Positions 17,048-23,192 of a stretch of 34,344 nt of DNA are shown here, piece by piece (the stretch's first letter is position 1; each line of letters begins with the position of its first letter). Origin of the DNA: an uncultured Acidimicrobiales bacterium (GTDB lineage Bacteria > Actinomycetota > Acidimicrobiia > Acidimicrobiales > SZUA-35); NCBI GenBank assembly GCA_937930695.1, contig CALHCB010000191.1, positions 1 through 34,344 of the forward strand. The letters are read 5' to 3'. A program made the translations under genes and the position numbers. A model generated the notes under the pieces. That model searched no databases and was not told where the DNA came from. It saw only the letters and a list, made by a program, of their open reading frames with translations.

Positions 17048-18012
17048 GTGACCACCGCTGTTCCTCGCTCGATGCCCCGAAGACGAGCGCTGGCCGCACG
17101 GCGATTGCCTGCGATCTCATCGTCTGAGGGGCGTCGAGAGAGCGGTCGCAACATCGTGAACTCGGGCTCGGTGGCGGGTACCGGGATCCCGGGCGGAATG
17201 TTCACGGTGCTGCGACCGCGGAATACGTCTTTGACGATTCGATCTTCACCGCTGTGGTAGGTGAGAACGAGACCTCGACCACCGACGCCGAGGGCATCGA
17301 CCGCCGACTCGAGTGCCGGCCGAAGAATGGTCAATTCGTCATTGACGTGAATTCGAAGAGCTTGGAAGGTGCGCTTGGCTGGATGGCCGCCTTTACGTCG
17401 CGCTGCGGCAGGGATCGAAGAGACGACGACTTCAGCGAGCTCGGCCGTCGTAGCAAACGGGCGCTTGGCGACGATCCCTCGAGCGATACGGCTGGCGAAA
17501 CGCTCATCACCGTTGCGACGAATAATCGAAGCGAGCTCTCGCTCTTCGGACTCGTTCACCACATCGGCTGCGCTCAGCGAACTGTCCTGGTCCATCCGCA
17601 TGTCGAGTGGACCATCATTGCGAAAGCTGAAGCCACGATTCGAACGATCGAGCTGGGGGGAACTCACGCCGAGATCGAAGAGAAATCCACTGAGTTTGTC
17701 CACACCCGCTGCTTCCAGCAGGGACGGCAGCTCATCAAAGCGCGCTCGTTCGAGACGAACCCGACGGGTGTCGTCCTCGACGATTGGTGCGAGTCGATTG
17801 GCCGCCGCTTGCAACGCATCGGCGTCGCGGTCGATTCCCAACAGGCTGAGGTCCGGACGAGCGGACAAAATGGCAAACGCGTGTCCCGCGCCGCCAAGAG
17901 TCGCATCGACGAAAACGCCGGCAGGAATCTCGGTGACGAGGGCGACGATCTCGTTGACCATCACGGGCGTGTGATCAAAGGCGCTAGTGCTGGTGCGCGG
18001 GTCGTCGGCCAT
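17044..18012 (-). CDS. rsmH: 16S rRNA m4C1402 methyltransferase RsmH (MraW)
   Basis: A 322-residue S-adenosylmethionine-dependent methyltransferase that N4-methylates C1402 of 16S rRNA. The N-terminus FDHTPVMVNEIV is highly conserved. VDATLGGAGHA (about 35-45) is the SAM loop, and GFLFDLGVSSPQLD, RGFSFRNDGPLDMRMD and HPAKRTFQALRIHVNDEL follow. YHSGEDRIVKDVFR is close to the usual YHSLEDRIVK. It begins the tightly overlapped part of the cluster and is separated from mraZ by a 279-nt leader. No strong Shine-Dalgarno is seen before its ATG. Confidence 0.97.
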   Translation of the reverse strand: MADDPRTSTSAFDHTPVMVNEIVALVTEIPAGVFVDATLGGAGHAFAILSARPDLSLLGIDRDADALQAAANRLAPIVEDDTRRVRLERARFDELPSLLEAAGVDKLSGFLFDLGVSSPQLDRSNRGFSFRNDGPLDMRMDQDSSLSAADVVNESEERELASIIRRNGDERFASRIARGIVAKRPFATTAELAEVVVSSIPAAARRKGGHPAKRTFQALRIHVNDELTILRPALESAVDALGVGGRGLVLTYHSGEDRIVKDVFRGRSTVNIPPGIPVPATEPEFTMLRPLSRRPSDDEIAGNRRAASARLRGIERGTAVVT

Positions 18013-18291
18013 GCGTCTGCCAGCGGCAAACCGGTAGAACCGGTCATCGGTAGCCCCCCGGGGAACGGGCGTGCGCCAGGTTTTATGCCCTGATACGCAC
18101 TAGAGGGGTAGCGGGCGGAGTTGTGGGGCAGAAGCACCCTTCTCCATTACCCGGAAGGCAACCGATGAACGAGTCGTTGTTGGTTCCGCCGCTTCCTTTC
18201 ATGTCTCGGCTTGTGACTGTTCGTCTGTGTGATCGTGTACTGATTTGTGTCGTGAAATTGATTGTGTTGTCGGAGCCAGCGAGCGCAGCGT
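18013..18291 (-). ncRNA. mraZ-rsmH structured leader, candidate regulatory RNA
   Basis: This 279-nt gap has no convincing gene. Read on the minus strand it starts with a C-rich, G-poor stretch (complement of 18211-18270: 18 C and 6 G in 60 bases by count). A small AGAAG/CTTCT hairpin follows. Then comes a two-part stem, with GTGCG (18071-18075) paired to CGCAC (18096-18100) enclosing CAGG/CCTG around an 8-base loop. An ACCGG/CCGGT hairpin lies about 20 bases before the rsmH ATG. An mraW-upstream RNA motif is known in actinobacteria; I cannot match its consensus from memory, so the identity is a suggestion. The C-rich stretch could also serve Rho. Confidence 0.4.
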
Positions 18292-18714
18292 CTAGAGGCC
18301 AAGTCGATTGATGGCATCGGCGAGTTGATCGCCCACGTCATCGCTCTGGTCCTCGTCGTACTTGTCTCTGGGCCAAATTTCGACCCGATCAAACAAACCG
18401 CTGATCATGACCTGTGAACCGAACTCGAGTTCGTCGAGAAGGGTTCGAGGCAACGTGATCCGACCAGCTGAATCCAGCTTGACTTCGCTGACGCTGGTCA
18501 TGAACTTCCGAAAGACCTGATTTGAGATCAGGCCCTCATCCCGCTGGGCTTTCCACTTGTCCGCCACCTCGGCAAACCCGCTTTGGCTCCAAAGGCCAAT
18601 GCAGCTGTCGAGACGAGTGACGTATCCACGATCTGCAACTGACGCCCGGTATGGGGCGGGCAGCACAACTCGACCTTTTGCGTCGAGTGAATGTTCGTGC
18701 TGTCCGACAAACAC
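18292..18714 (-). CDS. mraZ: Transcriptional regulator MraZ
   Basis: A 140-residue MraZ, the dcw-cluster repressor, which forms rings of AbrB-like swapped-hairpin domains. Both half-motifs are present: LDAKGRVVLPAPYR (10-23) and LDSAGRITLPRTLL (80-93). The start is GTG (FVGQHEHSLD follows, the usual family N-terminus). GGAG lies about ten bases upstream. A four-unit repeat 118-157 bases upstream is its probable autoregulatory site. The gene ends 279 bases before rsmH, the leader lying between. Confidence 0.96.
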   Translation of the reverse strand: MFVGQHEHSLDAKGRVVLPAPYRASVADRGYVTRLDSCIGLWSQSGFAEVADKWKAQRDEGLISNQVFRKFMTSVSEVKLDSAGRITLPRTLLDELEFGSQVMISGLFDRVEIWPRDKYDEDQSDDVGDQLADAINRLGL

Positions 18715-18814
18715 CTTGGTCTTGCTCCGACTGTCAAGAAACGAATGCGGGGGAAACGGTTGCTTCGTTCGGGATTGAGTTGCGATCGCTGTGTGCGACT
18801 GTCGCTCGTTCCTG

Positions 18815-18845
18815 ACCTTAGCTGGGCTTCTCCCCCACTGCTCAA
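18815..18845 (-). promoter_or_regulatory. Candidate mraZ promoter
   Basis: On the minus strand TTGAGC (complement of 18840-18845) and TAAGGT (complement of 18815-18820) are separated by 19 bases, a little longer than ideal. The -35 half lies inside the MraZ repeat array, as expected for autorepression. The transcript would begin about 95 bases before the mraZ start. Confidence 0.4.
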
Positions 18846-18871
18846 CACTTTATGACACTTTGCCCCACTTC
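18832..18871 (-). promoter_or_regulatory. MraZ operator, four 10-bp direct repeats
   Basis: Read on the minus strand, the four consecutive units are GAAGTGGGGC, AAAGTGTCAT, AAAGTGTTGA and GCAGTGGGGG. All share AGTG in register with an exact 10-bp period. MraZ is known to bind TGGGN-type repeats in proteobacteria and actinobacteria and AAAGTG-type repeats in mollicutes; both forms appear here. Position upstream of mraZ and overlap with the candidate -35 support it as the dcw operator. Confidence 0.75.
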
Positions 18872-18997
18872 GCAATCATCTCATGACCTTCCGCGCGCAC
18901 AGAACCACCCTCTGCGGGGAACGTCTGTTCGAACGAGTTGATATGTCAGTCGTGTGACCTGGGACAACGCGAACCGCGGTCGCGGTCGCGCCCCAGG

Positions 18998-19017
18998 TGA
19001 GAAATTTTGAGAAATTT
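18998..19017 (+). repeat. Tandem 10-bp repeat with phased AAATTT tracts
   Basis: TGAGAAATTT occurs twice back to back, placing two AAATTT tracts one helical turn apart, in otherwise G+C-rich DNA. It covers the -51 to -32 region relative to the predicted start of the lipoate-ligase-like gene. It may be a bent-DNA or activator site. The rest of the 334-bp gap 18715-19048 holds the mraZ promoter/operator, a CGCGGT tandem repeat (18975-18986) and nothing else I recognise. Confidence 0.5.
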
Positions 19018-19036
19018 TGCCCAGGGGCTTGTTCTC

Positions 19037-19042
19037 TAGAAT
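19037..19042 (+). promoter_or_regulatory. -10 element of a leaderless lipoate-ligase-like gene
   Basis: TAGAAT is followed by exactly six bases and then the ATG at 19049. The predicted transcription start is therefore the A of the start codon. No Shine-Dalgarno is present, in agreement with leaderless initiation. Confidence 0.6.
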
Positions 19043-19048
19043 CGACGC

Positions 19049-19765
19049 ATGACTGTTGACCGCTCGGACTCCGCTACGGGCTGGATTGTCGAGCTCTCAA
19101 CCGGTCCGACCGAGCGGTTTCACGCTCGTGATCTCCCCGATGTCATCCGGCCAACCGTTTGGGTCCACCACCCGACCGCCCCTGCAGCGGTCCTGGGAAG
19201 CACTCAGGACCACAGTCTTCTCGAGCTCAGCGCAGCGCCTGAGAACCTGGAAGTGTGCAAGAGGCGCAGCGGCGGAGGACTCGTCGTCATCGAACCCGAT
19301 CGGTCGCTCTGGATCGACGTGTTGATTCCTCGCTCTTGCGCATTGTGGGATGACGACATCAATCGGTCATTTGATTGGCTCGGATCCGTGTGGAGTCAGG
19401 CTCTCGGCGACCTTGGTGCGCTCCGCCCCCAGCCCCATCGAGGTCCGCTGACCAACCGAGCCCACGGAGCCGTCATCTGTTTTGCGGGCCTGGGCCCTGG
19501 CGAGGTCACCGTGGAGTCCGCCGATGGACGCCGTTCGAAGGTCGTTGGTCTGTCCCAACGCCGAACCCGCCAGGGCGCGAGATTTCAATGTCTCGCGGTC
19601 TTTGGGTGGACACCCGAGTTGCTCGAGTCGCTGGTCTCACCCAAAAGCCTTCCAGCCGATCTGCACATCTCCGAGCTGATGATCGGCTTGGGACAGGCGG
19701 AAGCGATGGGTGCCCAAGATCTGGTCGATCGCTTTCTCAGCCACTTGCCGGCACTCTCCTCCTAG
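19049..19765 (+). CDS. Lipoate/biotin-protein ligase A-like protein
   Basis: A 238-residue protein of the BPL/LplA/LipB fold. The nucleotide loop RRSGGGLVVIEP begins at residue 72. The central SKVVGLSQRRTRQGARFQ block (163-180) holds the likely catalytic lysine K164 and replaces the LplA-type KISGSAQ motif. VWVHHPTAPAAVLGSTQ matches the substrate-channel strand. Such stand-alone proteins may attach lipoate or octanoate to carrier domains, but the ligand cannot be told from sequence. It has no LplA C-terminal accessory domain. It is divergent from mraZ and followed by HNH with its own promoter. Confidence 0.75.
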   Translation: MTVDRSDSATGWIVELSTGPTERFHARDLPDVIRPTVWVHHPTAPAAVLGSTQDHSLLELSAAPENLEVCKRRSGGGLVVIEPDRSLWIDVLIPRSCALWDDDINRSFDWLGSVWSQALGDLGALRPQPHRGPLTNRAHGAVICFAGLGPGEVTVESADGRRSKVVGLSQRRTRQGARFQCLAVFGWTPELLESLVSPKSLPADLHISELMIGLGQAEAMGAQDLVDRFLSHLPALSS

Positions 19766-19766
19766 A

Positions 19767-19819
19767 CCGACGGTGCTCGGGCCGACGGTGCCCTTCACTT
19801 CGACGCATTCGTTCGGCCC
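19767..19819 (+). repeat. Direct and inverted repeats after the ligase-like gene
   Basis: CCGACGGTGC appears at 19767-19776 and 19782-19791. GGGCCGA (19779-19785) can pair with TCGGCCC (19813-19819) over a 27-base loop. It lies just after the stop at 19765, so it could end transcription, but no T-run follows. Confidence 0.3.
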
Positions 19820-19867
19820 GATAACAGTCGCTCGGGGAAACGACCGGAACCGATGTCGTTCCGCGGA

Positions 19868-19873
19868 CTACTG
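19868..19873 (+). promoter_or_regulatory. Candidate -10 element for the HNH gene
   Basis: TACTGT is nine bases before the chosen ATG at 19883. It would give a transcript with a leader of only a few bases and supports this start over the ATG at 19853. Confidence 0.35.
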
Positions 19874-19882
19874 TCGCTCCTC

Positions 19883-20383
19883 ATGAGCCGAGCGCTCGTC
19901 CTCAACGCGACCTATGAACCGATCGGCGTCGTCTCAGGCCGCCGCGCCGTCGTTCTGGCGCTCGCGGACAAAGTCGACGTGTTGGCGCACACCGGCGAGA
20001 TCCTCGCAAGCGAACAACTCGAGATCGAAGTTCCTTCGGTGGTACGGCTTCGCTACTTCGTCAAGGTTCCCTACCGGCGCAGCGCACCGCTCAGTCGTCG
20101 AGCAGTGTTCGCCAGAGACCACGGAACATGCCAGTACTGCGATCGAACGGCCGAGAGCATCGACCACGTTCAGCCAAGGTCGCGTGGCGGCAGACATGAG
20201 TGGACCAACGTCGTCGCCTGTTGCCGACGGTGCAACACGATGAAGGGCGATCGGCTTCTCACCGAGTGCTCCTTGCGGCTCCGAAGTCAGCCCACTGCGC
20301 CAACCGAGATGGTGTGGGTCAAGGTTGCTGCTGGCACTGTCCCCGCGGCGTGGCAGCAGTACCTCGAGCGATCTGCAGCCTGA
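19883..20383 (+). CDS. HNH endonuclease family protein
   Basis: A 166-residue protein of the widespread actinobacterial HNH family. The N-terminus SRALVLNATYEPIGVVSGRR is characteristic and fixes the start at 19883; the open frame has an earlier ATG at 19853 that adds ten unconserved residues. The nuclease core begins with zinc cysteines C83 and C86 (CQYC), then D94-H95 in IDHVQPRSRGG, N109 and CRRC (114-117) ending in NTMKGDR. It probably nicks or cuts DNA, with a repair or housekeeping role in the cytoplasm; no phage or restriction genes are nearby. Confidence 0.88.
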   Translation: MSRALVLNATYEPIGVVSGRRAVVLALADKVDVLAHTGEILASEQLEIEVPSVVRLRYFVKVPYRRSAPLSRRAVFARDHGTCQYCDRTAESIDHVQPRSRGGRHEWTNVVACCRRCNTMKGDRLLTECSLRLRSQPTAPTEMVWVKVAAGTVPAAWQQYLERSAA

Positions 20384-20416
20384 TTCGCGAGCAGAACTGG
20401 ATCACGGCGCAAGCGT

Positions 20417-20422
20417 TAGTGT
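20417..20422 (+). promoter_or_regulatory. -10 element of a leaderless MFS gene
   Basis: TAGTGT is followed by six bases and the GTG at 20429. No Shine-Dalgarno precedes the start. The spacing matches that of the neighbouring genes and supports GTG as both the first codon and the transcription start. Confidence 0.5.
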
Positions 20423-20428
20423 GGCCGA

Positions 20429-21643
20429 GTGACTGCCGTCGCCCTTCCTCGTTCGTACTACCGGGTTGTCGGAGCCACAGGCCTGACCAATCTGGCCGAC
20501 GGCATCAGAATGGCTGTCTTTCCGCTGCTTGCATCGACGATTACCTCCAGCGCGGTGGCAATCGCTGCGGTTTTTGCAGCGGGCCAAGCACCGCTCATCG
20601 TCTTCGGACTCTGGGCCGGCCGACTTGCAGACACCATGGACCGCCAACGACTGGCGCAGGGCTCTGCCCTAGGCCGAATGCTGATTCTTCTTGCTCTCTG
20701 TTGTTTCGTCTTCGTTGGCGCCACTCCGCTTTGGCTCGTGATCGTCGCAGCTGCGGTCCTCGGGATCAGCGAAGTTCTTTCCGACAATGTCAGCGGAACG
20801 CTGGTCCCGATGCTCGTACCCGAACAACATCTCGAACGAGCGAACAGCCGCATCGTCGGTTCCCAGATTCTCGGCAACGAACTCATCGGGCCTGCGCTCG
20901 GCGGACTGCTCTTTGTCCTCGGAGCGTGGGTTCCGTTCCTAACGAATGCCGCCCTCCTTGGGGGTGCCGTCCTTCTTCTGGCCGCGCTCCCGATCCTCGA
21001 GCCGCGGTGCACCGAAGAAGAACCGCTGCCGATGCCAGCACCTCGCCTCCTCGATGGTGTGCGCTCGTTGCGAACGAACTCCACCTTGGCCACCATCACA
21101 TGGACCAGTGCTGCCCTCGCCGCGGTGGATGCTGCGTGGTTCGCACTCCTGGTTTTGTTCGTTCGCGATGATCTCGGTTTTGGGGCCGGCGGCTTCGGGC
21201 TGTTCCTCACTCTCGGCGCGTTTGGCGGTCTTGCCGGGGCGGCGACTGCAGATCGTCGCCCTGATCTCTCGCTCTCGATGGTCACCGCGGCTGTCTTTTC
21301 CTCAGCTGCGGTTTCTCTTCTCGCTCTCGGCACATTTGCGAACGTCGCCGTCACCGGCGTCGCGCTCATGGCAACCAGCGCAGGCTTCGCATTGTGGAAC
21401 GTCTTCGTTGTCTCTGCCCGGCAACGGGCCACGCCAATCGGAACGATGGGACAAGTCGCAGGGGCGTACCGAACCATCGTGGTTTCCGCGTCCCTCGTTG
21501 GCGCATTCGTTGGTGGCTTTGTATCCGATGCGCTGTCCATCCGAGGATCCCTCACGGCCTCCGGCGTCATTCTCCTCGCCCTCACACCCCTTGCCGTGCG
21601 GCGAATGAAGGAAGCAGAGTCGACGCGGCTTCCCTCCACTTGA
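20429..21643 (+). CDS. MFS transporter, EntS-like drug/siderophore exporter family
   Basis: A 404-residue inner-membrane transporter with about twelve hydrophobic helices. The loop GLWAGRLADTMDRQRL after helix 2 is the major-facilitator motif A (G-x-x-x-D-R). SEVLSDNVSGTLVPMLVPEQHLERANS is typical of the MFS_3/EntS-like subgroup, which exports siderophores, macrolides or other small molecules using the proton gradient. The substrate cannot be inferred; no biosynthetic genes are adjacent. The stop codon lies inside the palindrome that precedes the acyl-CoA dehydrogenase. Confidence 0.85.
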   Translation: MTAVALPRSYYRVVGATGLTNLADGIRMAVFPLLASTITSSAVAIAAVFAAGQAPLIVFGLWAGRLADTMDRQRLAQGSALGRMLILLALCCFVFVGATPLWLVIVAAAVLGISEVLSDNVSGTLVPMLVPEQHLERANSRIVGSQILGNELIGPALGGLLFVLGAWVPFLTNAALLGGAVLLLAALPILEPRCTEEEPLPMPAPRLLDGVRSLRTNSTLATITWTSAALAAVDAAWFALLVLFVRDDLGFGAGGFGLFLTLGAFGGLAGAATADRRPDLSLSMVTAAVFSSAAVSLLALGTFANVAVTGVALMATSAGFALWNVFVVSARQRATPIGTMGQVAGAYRTIVVSASLVGAFVGGFVSDALSIRGSLTASGVILLALTPLAVRRMKEAESTRLPST

Positions 21644-21659
21644 CCGATCGGTCTAGTCT
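21638..21659 (+). promoter_or_regulatory. Palindromic operator and -10 element of the acyl-CoA dehydrogenase gene
   Basis: Bases 21638-21657 form a 20-bp palindrome with one mismatched pair; the central 12 bp (GACCGATCGGTC) are perfect. TAGTCT at 21654-21659 is the -10 hexamer, six bases before the ATG at 21666, so the operator covers the promoter. The form fits a TetR-family repressor site. No TetR gene is in the window. Confidence 0.6.
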
Positions 21660-21665
21660 GGGGAG

Positions 21666-22913
21666 ATGCAGCCGACCTATACCGCAGAAGCGGACACCTT
21701 CCGCGAGAAGATCCAAGCCTTCCTCGCCGAACACCTTCCTTCAAACTGGAAGGGCATCGGCAACCTCGAAACCGACGCCGCGCACCAGTTCTCCAAGGAG
21801 TGGCGCGACATTCTTCGCGACAACCAGTACCTCGCCGCGAATTGGCCCGTCGAGTACGGCGGCGCAGGTCTGACCGCACTCGAATCGGTCATCATGGCCG
21901 AAGAGTTCGCCAAGGCCGGCGTTCCCACAGGTGGAGCCAACGACGCGTTCAGCATCCAGATGGTCGGCAACACGATCATTCAGTGGGGCACAGAAGAACA
22001 GAAGAAGCACTTCCTTCCGCGCATCATCTCGGGCGAGGATCTCTGGTGCCAGGGATATTCCGAGCCGAATGCAGGCTCGGACCTCGCCAACATCGGCTGC
22101 AAAGCAGAACTCGATGGCGATGAGTGGGTCATCAATGGTCAGAAGATCTGGACGTCGTCCGGGCACCTCGCTGACTGGATCTTCGTCCTCACTCGCACCG
22201 AGCCCGACGCACCAAAGCACCGAGGCATCAGCTTCATCCTCGTTCCGATGGACCAGCCCGGCGTTGAAGTCCGCCCAATCAAGATGATCAGCGGCGAGTC
22301 TGAATTCAATGAAGTCTTCTTCTCGGACGCCAAGGCCCCGAAGGAAAACGTCATCGGTGAGGTCAACGGTGGCTGGGCCGTGGCCATGACACTGCTGGGG
22401 TATGAGCGGGGCGAAGCCTCGGCGACGACTCCGGCCCTCTTCCGAGTCGAGATGGATCGCCTTCTCGAACTGGCCAAGGAACGCGGAAAGGCTGACGATC
22501 CTGTCATCCGCCAGCAGCTCGCCTGGTGCTACTCCAAGGTGCAGATCATGAGCTACCTCGGCATGCGCTCCCTCACCAAGTTCCTCGCTGGGGAGCACCC
22601 GGGTCCTGACGCATCGATCTTCAAGCTCTACTGGAGCGAGTACCACCGCACCGTTACCGAGCTCGCAATGAACATTCTCGGCGCTGACGGCATGCATGTC
22701 GAAGGCAAGTTCCCGAGCAATGCGTTCGGCTCGGACTCTCCTGGAGCCCCGAACGACTCTGGCAGCTGGATCGGCACCTTCCTCAACGCCCGGGCCGGCA
22801 CCATCTACGCCGGCACGAGCCAGGTTCAGAAGAACATCATTGGCGAAATGGTCTTGGGACTACCCAAAGAGCCAAAGGCCGATGGCGGCCCTTGGAAAGA
22901 CACACCCAAGTAG
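21666..22913 (+). CDS. Acyl-CoA dehydrogenase
   Basis: A 415-residue FAD-dependent enzyme that oxidises acyl-CoA to enoyl-CoA. N-terminal helices include AANWPVEYGGAGLTALE. The FAD/substrate motif CQGYSEPNAGSDLANIG (128-144), NGQKIWTSSGHLADWIFVLTRT (157-178) and the C-terminal IYAGTSQVQKNIIGEMVLGLP follow. In MCAD the C-terminal motif has the catalytic Glu (YEGT); here that position is Ala382. E247 in LLGYERGE lies where isovaleryl- and long-chain-type enzymes carry their base. Substrate is unknown, perhaps branched chains or steroid side chains. It has its own leaderless promoter. Confidence 0.92.
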   Translation: MQPTYTAEADTFREKIQAFLAEHLPSNWKGIGNLETDAAHQFSKEWRDILRDNQYLAANWPVEYGGAGLTALESVIMAEEFAKAGVPTGGANDAFSIQMVGNTIIQWGTEEQKKHFLPRIISGEDLWCQGYSEPNAGSDLANIGCKAELDGDEWVINGQKIWTSSGHLADWIFVLTRTEPDAPKHRGISFILVPMDQPGVEVRPIKMISGESEFNEVFFSDAKAPKENVIGEVNGGWAVAMTLLGYERGEASATTPALFRVEMDRLLELAKERGKADDPVIRQQLAWCYSKVQIMSYLGMRSLTKFLAGEHPGPDASIFKLYWSEYHRTVTELAMNILGADGMHVEGKFPSNAFGSDSPGAPNDSGSWIGTFLNARAGTIYAGTSQVQKNIIGEMVLGLPKEPKADGGPWKDTPK

Positions 22914-22927
22914 TCAGCGCGTCCTGC

Positions 22928-23176
22928 ATGGTTCTCGATCGAGATTGCATCATCGCCGTCGTCCGTCGCCCAGATCTCTGGGCGACGGCGGTGCGCAGCG
23001 GGTTGTCTGTGGCGCCGCGAGGTTGGTGGCGACACCCACCATTTCTTCCGCTTCCCGACCCTGGTTGGATGCACTTTCGGCTCGAAACGGCATACGGAGG
23101 CGACGCCTCGGGCCCAATGCGAGCCGAGGACTTGGTGACGTGGCTCGAATGGAAGCGTGACCTTACGGCCTCCTAG
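22928..23176 (+). CDS. Small conserved actinobacterial protein of unknown function
   Basis: An 82-residue protein with no recognisable enzyme motif. The block VVRRPDLWATAVRSG, followed by PRGWWRHPPFLPLPDPGW and FRLETAYGG, resembles a short actinobacterial hypothetical family I recall with the same PRGWWRxxPFLPxPD core. No membrane helix or signal peptide is evident. The ATG at 22928 is chosen because the longer frame from 22892 lies inside the dehydrogenase gene. It starts 14 bases after that gene and is probably co-transcribed with it. A 26-bp inverted repeat lies within its early codons. It converges on the ROK gene, 16 bases away. Confidence 0.65.
   Translation: MVLDRDCIIAVVRRPDLWATAVRSGLSVAPRGWWRHPPFLPLPDPGWMHFRLETAYGGDASGPMRAEDLVTWLEWKRDLTAS
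22963..22988. repeat. Perfect 12-bp inverted repeat inside the small ORF
   Basis: CCGTCGCCCAGA and TCTGGGCGACGG are separated by two bases. The repeat begins 50 bases after the dehydrogenase stop. It has no T-run, but could still act as an RNA hairpin or protein-binding site. Confidence 0.5.
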
Positions 23177-23192
23177 GTTGGCACGTCGTTCG

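Noticed and set aside
18123-18392. Small open frames on both strands between mraZ and rsmH
   Set aside because: The 62- and 81-codon frames lack a good ribosome site and familiar sequence. One runs into mraZ in antisense; the region reads better as an RNA leader.
19853-19882. Ten-residue longer start for the HNH protein
   Set aside because: The family begins at SRALVLNATYEP, and a -10 hexamer lies between the two ATGs.
20458-21879. 473-codon open frame on the minus strand
   Set aside because: Antisense to the MFS transporter and the dehydrogenase start. It is Arg/Ala/Pro-rich without a recognisable domain.
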